NCBI GenBank assembly: GCA_003695015.1
Contig: RFJD01000423.1
Coordinates: 1-9,354, forward strand
Direction: 5' to 3'
DNA from: Verrucomicrobiota bacterium
Lineage (GTDB): Bacteria > Verrucomicrobiota > Verrucomicrobiia > Limisphaerales > J093
DNA length: 9,354 nucleotides
In this document: one piece after another, positions 1 to 4,482 of the stretch
Position numbering within the stretch: the stretch's first letter is position 1
Layout: each line of letters begins with the position of its first letter
Notes under the pieces: generated by a model
Told to the model about the DNA's origin: nothing
The model's database searches: none
What the model saw: the letters and a program-made list of their open reading frames with translations, nothing else
Program-made: the position numbers and the translations under genes

Positions 1-113
1 CCGCCCACCACCTTGGCCAGGAAGCTGTAGCTGACCACTTGGGCTTGGGCGACTTGGGAGGAAGCCAACAGCAGTGCCCCGGCTGCCATCGCTGAAAGAA
101 GGATTCGTTTCAT
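1..113 (-). CDS. Secreted protein of unknown function, N-terminal part only
   Basis: Read leftward from an ATG at 113-111, the frame stays open to the window edge (37 codons plus two bases). It begins MKRILLSAMAAGALLLASSQ and continues VAQAQVVSYSFLAKVVGG. This is a textbook Sec signal peptide: a KR n-region, a hydrophobic core over residues 4-17, and a likely signal peptidase I site after AQA (about residue 24). The mature protein would therefore be periplasmic, outer-membrane or extracellular. Too little of it remains to name a family. The start is supported by the signal peptide and by a plausible leftward promoter about 90 bases upstream. The Shine-Dalgarno match is weak. The gene is divergent from the toxin-antitoxin and pilin genes, so it belongs to a different transcription unit. 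Confidence 0.8.
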   Translation of the reverse strand, partial: MKRILLSAMAAGALLLASSQVAQAQVVSYSFLAKVVG

Positions 114-203
114 GGCCTGACGCATTCTCAGTTGATCCGTTTTATCTTGCCCAAGACGCGGCTCCACCCACAATGGCCGGTGTTCCACGTCAAATCTGGC
201 GGC

Positions 204-233
204 AGCATAGCCACGCTTGACTGTCCTTGTCAA
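204..233 (-). promoter_or_regulatory. Likely sigma-70-type promoter for the leftward secreted-protein gene
   Basis: On the minus strand a perfect -35 hexamer TTGACA (233-228) is followed, after an 18-nt spacer, by TATGCT (209-204), a 4/6 match to TATAAT. Transcription would start near 197, giving a 5' leader of roughly 85 nt before the ATG at 113. The -35 box lies inside a perfect inverted repeat (215-235). The call rests on consensus matching only. Confidence 0.5.
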
Positions 234-235
234 GC
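215..235. repeat. Perfect 7-bp inverted repeat over the leftward -35 box
   Basis: GCTTGAC (215-221) and GTCAAGC (229-235) are exact reverse complements separated by 7 bases. The arms centre one and a third helical turns apart on the leftward promoter, which suits a dimeric regulator. A short hairpin in RNA is the alternative, but the repeat sits upstream of the predicted start site and so would not be transcribed from that promoter. There is no T-tract, so it is not a rho-independent terminator. Confidence 0.45.
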
Positions 236-490
236 CCTTGGGCGCAACAAAGTTCGAATTGTTTTCGCAGGAGGATTCTTTCGCCTCGGGCCGGTTTGGG
301 ACGCCCCGCCGCGGCAGAAATGGCCCGCGAGGGTGTGGGCCGGTGGGCTTTCGATTCGTCGGGAGCCAACGCGCGGGCCACGGGATCGCAACGCGATTTC
401 CCCGGAGGGAGCCGGAACCGGGGTTCGCACTGGATGGGTCTGGACCGGCGGGACGGCCTGCGGTGTTTTGGCCGAGACCGGCCTTTGGGG
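236..490. other. GC-rich intergenic DNA without a credible gene
   Basis: All frames here are either closed or open only because of high GC content. Their translations are Arg/Gly/Pro-rich, start mostly at TTG or GTG, and show no domain. An AGGAGG at 269-274 has no start codon at a usable distance. A small imperfect hairpin can be drawn at 382-402: GGG plus ATCGC pairing with GCGAT and CCC around an AAC loop, with a TT bulge. No function can be assigned to it. Nothing resembling a tRNA, an insertion sequence end or a CRISPR repeat is visible. Confidence 0.5.
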
Positions 491-521
491 TTGACAGCCG
501 GCCGGCGGGCGTCCATACATT
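491..521 (+). promoter_or_regulatory. Likely promoter of the brnT-brnA module
   Basis: A perfect TTGACA lies at 491-496. The best -10 is TACATT at 516-521 (4/6, 19-nt spacer), or CATACA at 514-519 with a 17-nt spacer. A start site near 528 leaves about 33 nt before the toxin ATG at 562. The non-consensus -10 fits a tightly controlled promoter. The palindrome at 518-533 covers the -10 and the start site. Confidence 0.5.
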
Positions 522-533
522 GTCATGACAATG
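518..533. promoter_or_regulatory. Perfect 16-bp palindromic operator
   Basis: CATTGTCATGACAATG equals its own reverse complement over all 16 bases, with no spacer. It spans from the -10 box to just past the predicted start site of the brnT-brnA promoter, where a bound protein would block RNA polymerase. BrnA-type antitoxins carry a ribbon-helix-helix DNA-binding fold, and the BrnT-BrnA complex is known to repress its own promoter. BrnA (893-1168) is therefore the likely ligand. The palindrome is seen directly; the identity of the protein is inferred. Confidence 0.65.
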
Positions 534-561
534 CATGGGCGAATGATGGACAGACCCGAGC

Positions 562-852
562 ATGGAGTTCGATTGGACCAACCCGCCCTTTGACTGCAAC
601 GGCTCTTTGACTTGGCGCGACATCGAGGAGTCCTTCGAGGACCCGTTCGCCGTGCGCCTCATGCCGGATTCGTCTCGTTTCTCGGCCCAAGCGCGGTTCT
701 TCAACCTCGGACGGTCCGCCTCGGGCAAGGGCGTCTTCAGCCTCTACCGGACCAACGGCAAGCAGATCCGCGTGATTCTGGCCCGCCCTTTCACGCCGGA
801 GGAACAATTCTTCTACCAGCGAAAGATGGATCAGATGTTGGCGCAGGGATGA
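562..852 (+). CDS. brnT: BrnT-family ribonuclease toxin (type II toxin-antitoxin)
   Basis: This 96-aa protein belongs by pattern to the BrnT toxins, small RelE-like-fold ribonucleases that stop growth by cleaving RNA until BrnA neutralises them. Recognisable features are the start FDW (residues 3-5), the helix and strand around DIEESFEDPFAVRL (about 20-33), the strand RFFNLGRSASGKGVFSLYR (about 45-63), and the C-terminal core KQIRVILARPFTPEEQFFY (about 67-85). Family members usually have 'R-I-I-S-A-R' followed by an E-R/K-x-x-Y helix at that core. Length is normal for the family. The N-terminal segment is unusual: the 'N-x-x-K-H-G-(V/I)' stretch typical of BrnT is replaced by PPFDCNGSLTW, so activity may differ or be lost. 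The ATG at 562 gives the family's usual N-terminus; no strong ribosome binding site precedes it. The antitoxin gene follows on the same strand, which is the standard toxin-first BrnTA order. Confidence 0.82.
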   Translation: MEFDWTNPPFDCNGSLTWRDIEESFEDPFAVRLMPDSSRFSAQARFFNLGRSASGKGVFSLYRTNGKQIRVILARPFTPEEQFFYQRKMDQMLAQG

Positions 853-896
853 CGGCGGCCCGGGACGGGAGGGCCGAAGGCGGCAGAGCGACGTGA
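849..896 (+). other. 15-codon mini-ORF linking brnT and brnA translation
   Basis: An ATG at 849 overlaps the brnT stop as ATGA (849-852). The frame that opens there runs 15 codons (MTAARDGRAEGGRAT) and stops at a TGA (894-896) that overlaps the brnA GTG as GTGA (893-896). A ribosome ending brnT could restart, translate this peptide and arrive exactly at the brnA start, which otherwise has only a poorly placed GAAGG. The overlaps are seen; translation of the mini-ORF is inferred. Confidence 0.3.
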
Positions 897-1168
897 ACGT
901 GATCACCAACTGGGACGAGGTTCCGCTGTTCGACAGCGAGGAGGCGGAGGCGGCGTTTTGGGCCGACGCCACGGTGGACCTGCGCCTGATGGAGTCTTCG
1001 GTGGCCTCCGCCACCGAGGGGACCGAGTCGGTGACGATTTCGTTGCGGATGGATCCGCGGATGCTGGCGCGAATCAAGCGGCTGGCGCGGTCCCGGTACC
1101 TGAATTACCAGAGCATGATCAAGCAGTGGTTGAGCGAGCGGCTGGAACAGGAGTTGCGCCAGCGCTGA
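893..1168 (+). CDS. brnA: BrnA-family ribbon-helix-helix antitoxin
   Basis: This 91-aa protein is the partner of the BrnT toxin. The N-terminal part carries the acidic toxin-contact signature common in BrnA/CopG-type antitoxins: PLFDSEEAEAAFWAD, residues 10-24, comparable to the family's 'F-x-S-E-x-E-E-A-x-F-W'. The C-terminal part is a ribbon-helix-helix domain with strand SVTISLRM (about 46-53), helix A DPRMLARIKRLARSR (54-68) and helix B NYQSMIKQWLSERLEQEL (71-88). It should bind toxin, dimerise and repress the promoter through the palindrome at 518-533. The start is a GTG at 893; a second in-frame GTG at 899 would remove only two residues. No other in-frame start exists back to the brnT stop. 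It lies 40 bases after brnT, bridged by the mini-ORF, and no terminator follows it. Confidence 0.83.
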   Translation: MNVITNWDEVPLFDSEEAEAAFWADATVDLRLMESSVASATEGTESVTISLRMDPRMLARIKRLARSRYLNYQSMIKQWLSERLEQELRQR

Positions 1169-1182
1169 AAAAAAGGGTTAAC

Positions 1183-1198
1183 TGGCACGACAATTGTT
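1183..1198 (+). promoter_or_regulatory. Sigma-54 (RpoN) type promoter of the pilin operon
   Basis: TGGCACG at 1183-1189, four bases, then TTGTT at 1194-1198 match the consensus TGGCACG-N4-TTGC(A/T) with one deviation at a key base (GT instead of GC in the -12 element). The GG (1184-1185) and GT (1196-1197) are 12 bp apart, as required. The start site would fall near 1208-1210, about 15 nt before the ATG at 1224. A seven-A tract (1168-1174) lies just upstream. Pilin genes are classic sigma-54 targets, for example pilA of Pseudomonas. The enhancer site for the activator was not identified. Confidence 0.6.
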
Positions 1199-1223
1199 TC
1201 ACACCGGCTCAGAACCGAAGCTC

Positions 1224-1967
1224 ATGAGAGCGAGCAAACAGACTGGCGAACGCGCCTCAGGTCCCCTCCCGGGCGAGGGAGGACGGATCGGGGGGGGCGG
1301 CTTCACGTTGATCGAGTTGCTGACCGTGATTGCCATCATCGCGATCCTGGCGGCGATTGGCGCCGGGTTGGCCGGTGTGGCGATGCGCAAGAGCAAGGAA
1401 TCAGCGACCCGCGCCGAGCTGGCCAAGCTCACCACCGCCATCGAGAGCTACCGCAACGATTTCAACCAGTATCCGCCGGACAACGTGGTGCGCACGCAGA
1501 GCGGCTCCTACGTCAATGCAGCGATCAACCCGCTGTACTACGAGCTGCGGGGAACGGTTTCCCTGAACCAGGGCCGCGCCTACCGGTTGCCGGATCATGA
1601 CGAGGAACTGTCCGCCTCGGTGATCAAGCGGGTGTTCCACCGGGGGGGCTTCCTGAACTCGGTGGAAGCGCCGGACACGCCCAAGAGTTACCTCAGCGAG
1701 GTCAAGGCGCGGCAACTGGCCGAGGTGGAGCTGGCGGGAGTGGGGCATGTGGATCTGTTGGCGGCGCCGGTCGAATGGCCGGTCAACCAGGCGGCGTTGC
1801 GGGACCGGGCCCCGCTGCGGGGGCTGGTTTCGGACGCCCGGCAACTGCGGATCAACCCATGGCACTACGTGGCCACCAACCCCACCAACAATCTCAACTC
1901 GTTCGATCTTTGGGCCGACATCTGGCTCGGCCGGGAATTCAAGACCATTGGCAATTGGAACAACTGA
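1224..1967 (+). CDS. Prepilin-type protein, GspG-like (first copy)
   Basis: This 247-aa protein has a class III (prepilin) signal. A 26-residue positively charged, Gly-rich leader ends in Gly, and the mature protein starts FTLIELLTVIAIIAILAAIG with Glu at +5, as needed for N-methylation and assembly. The hydrophobic helix continues into an amphipathic stretch (AMRKSKESATRAELAKLTTAIESYRNDFNQYPPDN) typical of the GspG/PulG spine. The C-terminus (about 212-247) contains NPWHYVA, FDLWADIWLG and TIGNW, which echo the 'D-P-W-G-x-P-Y', 'D-L-x-S-x-G' and 'x-x-W' blocks of GspG. Unlike the second copy, mature position 22 is Gly rather than the usual Pro. ATG 1224 is preferred to the upstream TTG at 1194, because that TTG lies inside the sigma-54 -12 element. 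It is the first gene of the operon, 9 bases before the next. The role is inferred: a pseudopilus subunit in the inner membrane and periplasm. Confidence 0.85.
   Translation: MRASKQTGERASGPLPGEGGRIGGGGFTLIELLTVIAIIAILAAIGAGLAGVAMRKSKESATRAELAKLTTAIESYRNDFNQYPPDNVVRTQSGSYVNAAINPLYYELRGTVSLNQGRAYRLPDHDEELSASVIKRVFHRGGFLNSVEAPDTPKSYLSEVKARQLAEVELAGVGHVDLLAAPVEWPVNQAALRDRAPLRGLVSDARQLRINPWHYVATNPTNNLNSFDLWADIWLGREFKTIGNWNN
1290..1297 (+). repeat. G8 tract in the leader-peptide codons of the first prepilin
   Basis: Eight consecutive G bases encode part of GGGG just before the prepilin cleavage site. A second run of seven G lies in the same gene at 1642-1648. Gain or loss of one base here would shift the frame before the mature protein starts. 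Such tracts are classic slipped-strand sites, although eight is near the lower limit for high-frequency variation. Confidence 0.5.
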
Positions 1968-1976
1968 GGAGCTGAC

Positions 1977-2831
1977 ATGCGACGATCCTTCCCCCCATCC
2001 CTTCGTCGAGGTTCGCCCCGGCCGGCCGCCGGCGGCTTCACCCTCATCGAGCTGCTGACGGTGATCGCGATCATTGCGATTCTGGCGGGCATGCTGTTGC
2101 CGGCCATCAGCAAGGCCAAGGAGAAGTCCAAGGTGGCCACCGCTCGGGCGGACATGAACACCTTCGTGGGCGCGGTGGCGGCCTATCAGGCCACCTACGA
2201 CCGGATGCCGGTGAGCAAGCCCTCCCGTGAGGCCACCACCGACCGGTCGCCGGACTTCACCTTCGGGACGGTGGCGGGCCCCAACTCGAACGGCACGCTC
2301 CTGAACATGCGGGGCGAGCCGCTGCCGTTCATCGGCAACGTGGGCGCCCGGGCCCAGAACAACAACTCCGAGGTGGTGAGCATTCTGCGGGACATGGTCC
2401 AGACCCCCGAGGGGCGGGACACCGTCAACGTCAACCACCAGTACAACCCGAAGCGGCAGAACTTTCTGGAAGGGTTGCGGGACGTGGGTTACCGCCGGCA
2501 ACCGGGCGCGGGCGGCCCGGCCATCTACCAGCCCAACGGGATCGGGCCGGACGGGGTGTGGCGGGATCCGTGGGGCAGCCCGTACATCGTGACGATCGAC
2601 CTGGACTACGACGGCAAATGCCGGGACGGCTTTTACCGGCGGGCGGCGGTGGCCCAGGAGAATGGCAACGTCGGCTTGTACGGCCTGCGCCGGCCGCCGG
2701 GGGGCGGACGTGACGATTTCGAGGTGACGGCTTCGGCCATCGTCTGGTCGCTGGGGCCGGACGGAATGGCGGATCCCGCGGCCCGGGCTTCGCAAGGGGC
2801 CAACAAGGACAACGTCCTGAGCTGGCAATAA
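1977..2831 (+). CDS. Prepilin-type protein, GspG-like (second copy, candidate major pseudopilin)
   Basis: This is a 284-aa class III signal protein. A 20-residue Arg-rich leader ends GG, then FTLIELLTVIAIIAILAGML with Glu at +5 and the characteristic Pro at +22 (LLPAISKAKEKSK). The C-terminal half has the clearest GspG blocks of the window: RDPWGSPYIV (about 197-206), an acidic loop D208-L-D210-Y-D212-G-K-C-R-D217 resembling a calcium-binding loop, VWSLGPDG (about 256-263), and a terminal DNVLSW. Type II secretion GspG needs bound calcium for stability, so the loop may do the same here, although standard GspG places calcium in its C-terminal loop. At 284 aa it is about twice the usual GspG length, the extra lying between the helix and DPWG. 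An AGGAG (1967-1971) sits 5 nt before the ATG and overlaps the stop of the previous gene. Leader-helix identity with the first copy is 18 of 18 residues. Confidence 0.88.
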   Translation: MRRSFPPSLRRGSPRPAAGGFTLIELLTVIAIIAILAGMLLPAISKAKEKSKVATARADMNTFVGAVAAYQATYDRMPVSKPSREATTDRSPDFTFGTVAGPNSNGTLLNMRGEPLPFIGNVGARAQNNNSEVVSILRDMVQTPEGRDTVNVNHQYNPKRQNFLEGLRDVGYRRQPGAGGPAIYQPNGIGPDGVWRDPWGSPYIVTIDLDYDGKCRDGFYRRAAVAQENGNVGLYGLRRPPGGGRDDFEVTASAIVWSLGPDGMADPAARASQGANKDNVLSWQ

Positions 2832-2844
2832 ACCTGCTGGGGTT

Positions 2845-2849
2845 GGAGG
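2845..2849 (+). promoter_or_regulatory. Ribosome binding site that fixes the start at 2855
   Basis: GGAGG sits 5 nt before the ATG at 2855. A TTG four codons upstream (2843) would overlap this site and has no binding site of its own, so 2855 is the start. The gap from the previous stop is 23 bases, the longest within the cassette, and this is the best ribosome binding site in the window. Confidence 0.8.
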
Positions 2850-2854
2850 CGCTG

Positions 2855-3691
2855 ATGGCAACGAGGCCACAAATCGGACGGTGGAAGACCGCCGGCGAAC
2901 GGGGTGGTTTCACCCTGCTGGAGCTGCTGGTGGTCATCGCCATCATGGGGTTTTTGGCCGCCACCAGCGTCCCGGCGATCCGGGCCCTCACCCAGACCAA
3001 CAAGGAGGCCTCCGGCGAGCGGCAGGTGCTGGACGAGCTGACGCTGGCGCGGCAGTTGGCGTTGAACCACCGCCGCACGGTTTACCTGCTGCTGTTGCCG
3101 GCGTTTCCGGCCGAGGCGCAGCGGGACGCGGTGCTGTCGAGTCCCCGGATTCGCGATCCCCGGGAGCGCCGGCGGGTGGCCGGATTGATCACCAATCTTT
3201 TTCAGCAGCAATTCCGGGCCTATGCGCTGTTCAGCCGGCGGAGCGTGGGCGACCAGCCCGGGCAGGGCACCCCGCGTTACCTGAGCGAATGGCGCACGCT
3301 GCCGGAGGGGCTGCTGTTCACGACGAACAAGTTCGTTTACCTCGACAAGGGCCAGTGGGAGGCGGTCTCGGCCTCGGTGCCGCTGGAACGGCGGCCGTTG
3401 CCCTGGGCGTTGTTTCCGTTTCCGACGGCGGAGAGCCCGCTGATGGTCCTGCCGTACGTGGCCTTCGATTCGTTGGGACGCATCCATTACGACGACGACC
3501 GCCGGCCGGCCCGGCCCGGGGAAGTCGTCAGCATCAGCCGGGGCAGCGTGTTCTATCCGCTCGACGCCCGCGGATTGGTGAACCTGCGCAGCGCCCCGGA
3601 CATCACCATCAACCCCAAAGACAACCGGGTGGACATCATGATCAACTGGCTCACCGGCCGGGCCCGGGTCCTGAAGCCTGAGATGCCATGA
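2855..3691 (+). CDS. GspH-like prepilin, probable Verru_Chthon cassette protein D
   Basis: This is a 278-aa protein with an 18-residue leader ending ERGG, then FTLLELLVVIAIMGFLAATS, Glu at +5 and Pro at +22. The helix is followed by EASGERQVLDELTLARQLALNHRRTVYLLL (about 50-79), the 'x-L-x-x-A-R-x-x-A-x-x-x-R-x-x-V' arrangement of GspH/FimT minor pseudopilins, in which a strand begins right after the helix. The C-terminus contains LPYVAFDSLGRI, VVSISRGSVF and INWLTGRARV, matching the GspH pattern of 'F-x-x-x-G-R' and 'I-x-x-x-T-G-R'. It is longer than typical GspH (about 170-200 aa), as expected for cassette D proteins. Its TGA overlaps the ATG of the next gene (ATGA, 3688-3691), so translation is probably coupled. 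Pseudopilin identity is secure; the letter D is recalled from the family definition and less certain. Confidence 0.83.
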   Translation: MATRPQIGRWKTAGERGGFTLLELLVVIAIMGFLAATSVPAIRALTQTNKEASGERQVLDELTLARQLALNHRRTVYLLLLPAFPAEAQRDAVLSSPRIRDPRERRRVAGLITNLFQQQFRAYALFSRRSVGDQPGQGTPRYLSEWRTLPEGLLFTTNKFVYLDKGQWEAVSASVPLERRPLPWALFPFPTAESPLMVLPYVAFDSLGRIHYDDDRRPARPGEVVSISRGSVFYPLDARGLVNLRSAPDITINPKDNRVDIMINWLTGRARVLKPEMP

Positions 3692-4482
3692 AACCAGGCC
3701 GCATCCCATCCGACCGCAGGCCGCCCGTGCGGGGGCGAGAGGGCTTCACCATGGTGGAAATCGCCATCTCCATCGCGGTGGTGGCCTTCGCCTTGGTGGC
3801 GATCATCGGCGTGCTGCCGACCGGCTTCCAAGTCCAGCGCGAGAATCGCGAGGACACCATCATCGGCCAGGAAGGCATGCTTTGGACGGAGGCGATCCGC
3901 AACGGGGCCTTGGGGATGGACTACCTGACCAATCACGTCGAGTTCATCCAGCGGATCGAGCGGCGGGGCACGCAGGTCCAGACCAACACCTACCGTTTCG
4001 GCCGGGATTACTGGCGTGGCTGGGAGATCATCGGTCTGCTCACCTGGCCCAAGTACGAGGAGGACCAAAACGGCAACTGGCGCATGGTGCGGAGTCAGGC
4101 CTTGGTTCGGGCGTTGACCGGTTCGGCCGCCGATCTGGCGCCCACCAACCAGCTCGCCTTCACCTACCTGCTCGAGGTCGAGGCCATGCCGTTCAATCCC
4201 TTCACCCCCACCCAGACCAACTGGAACGCCGGCGGCCTTTCCCCGGAGGAGACGCTGGTGCGGTCGAACTACTGGGCCTTGGCCCGCCAGATGGAGCAGA
4301 ACGCGTGGGAACTGAAGCTCACCCTGCGCTGGCCGGCGGAGCTGCACCCGCGGTTGGGACTGCGGACCGGCCAGGGCCACCGGACCTTCCGCGTGCTGCG
4401 CAGCGGCGTGATGGCCGCGGCGGTGACCAGCCAGGGATTGGAGGCGCGCCTGTTGAAGCCCTTGCAATTCAAAGCCCAATGA
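3688..4482 (+). CDS. GspI-like prepilin, probable Verru_Chthon cassette protein B
   Basis: This is a 264-aa protein. A 19-residue basic leader ends REG, then FTMVEIAISIAVVAFALVAI with Glu at +5. The distinctive AFALVAIIGVLPTGFQVQREN immediately after is the hallmark of cassette protein B and also recalls the GspI/PilV class ('F-A-L-x-A-I/L-x-x-L'). The rest is a globular periplasmic domain rich in Trp and Thr-Asn pairs, ending in RTFRVLRSGVMAA. There is no clear ribosome binding site; the ATG overlaps the stop of the upstream gene, and its own TGA overlaps the next ATG (4479-4482). In type II secretion GspI is the core of the tip complex, contacting GspJ and GspK. The corresponding role here is inferred from sequence class and gene order. 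B is the cassette letter I am most confident of among the small proteins. Confidence 0.82.
   Translation: MKPGRIPSDRRPPVRGREGFTMVEIAISIAVVAFALVAIIGVLPTGFQVQRENREDTIIGQEGMLWTEAIRNGALGMDYLTNHVEFIQRIERRGTQVQTNTYRFGRDYWRGWEIIGLLTWPKYEEDQNGNWRMVRSQALVRALTGSAADLAPTNQLAFTYLLEVEAMPFNPFTPTQTNWNAGGLSPEETLVRSNYWALARQMEQNAWELKLTLRWPAELHPRLGLRTGQGHRTFRVLRSGVMAAAVTSQGLEARLLKPLQFKAQ

Noticed and set aside
269..274. Perfect AGGAGG ribosome binding site in the intergenic region
   Set aside because: No ATG, GTG or TTG at a working distance begins a plausible frame.
518..533. LexA/SOS box
   Set aside because: As I recall it, the reported verrucomicrobial LexA motif is TGTTC-N4-GAACA; this palindrome does not match it, and the neighbouring antitoxin is a better candidate ligand.
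132..610. Several 100-127 codon frames in the upstream intergenic region
   Set aside because: They overlap each other on both strands, start mostly at non-ATG codons, are Arg/Gly/Pro-rich, and overlap the promoter and brnT.
1151..1174. Terminator after brnA (GCGC-CA-GCGC followed by seven A)
   Set aside because: The homopolymer is A, not T, on the coding strand; on the other strand the T-run precedes the hairpin.
1194..1223. TTG start ten codons upstream of the first prepilin ATG
   Set aside because: It falls in the -12 element of the sigma-54 promoter and has no ribosome binding site; the ATG at 1224 is better.
1401..2870. A 489-codon minus-strand frame opposite the two GspG-like genes
   Set aside because: It shows the same shadow pattern and would cross two well-supported plus-strand genes.
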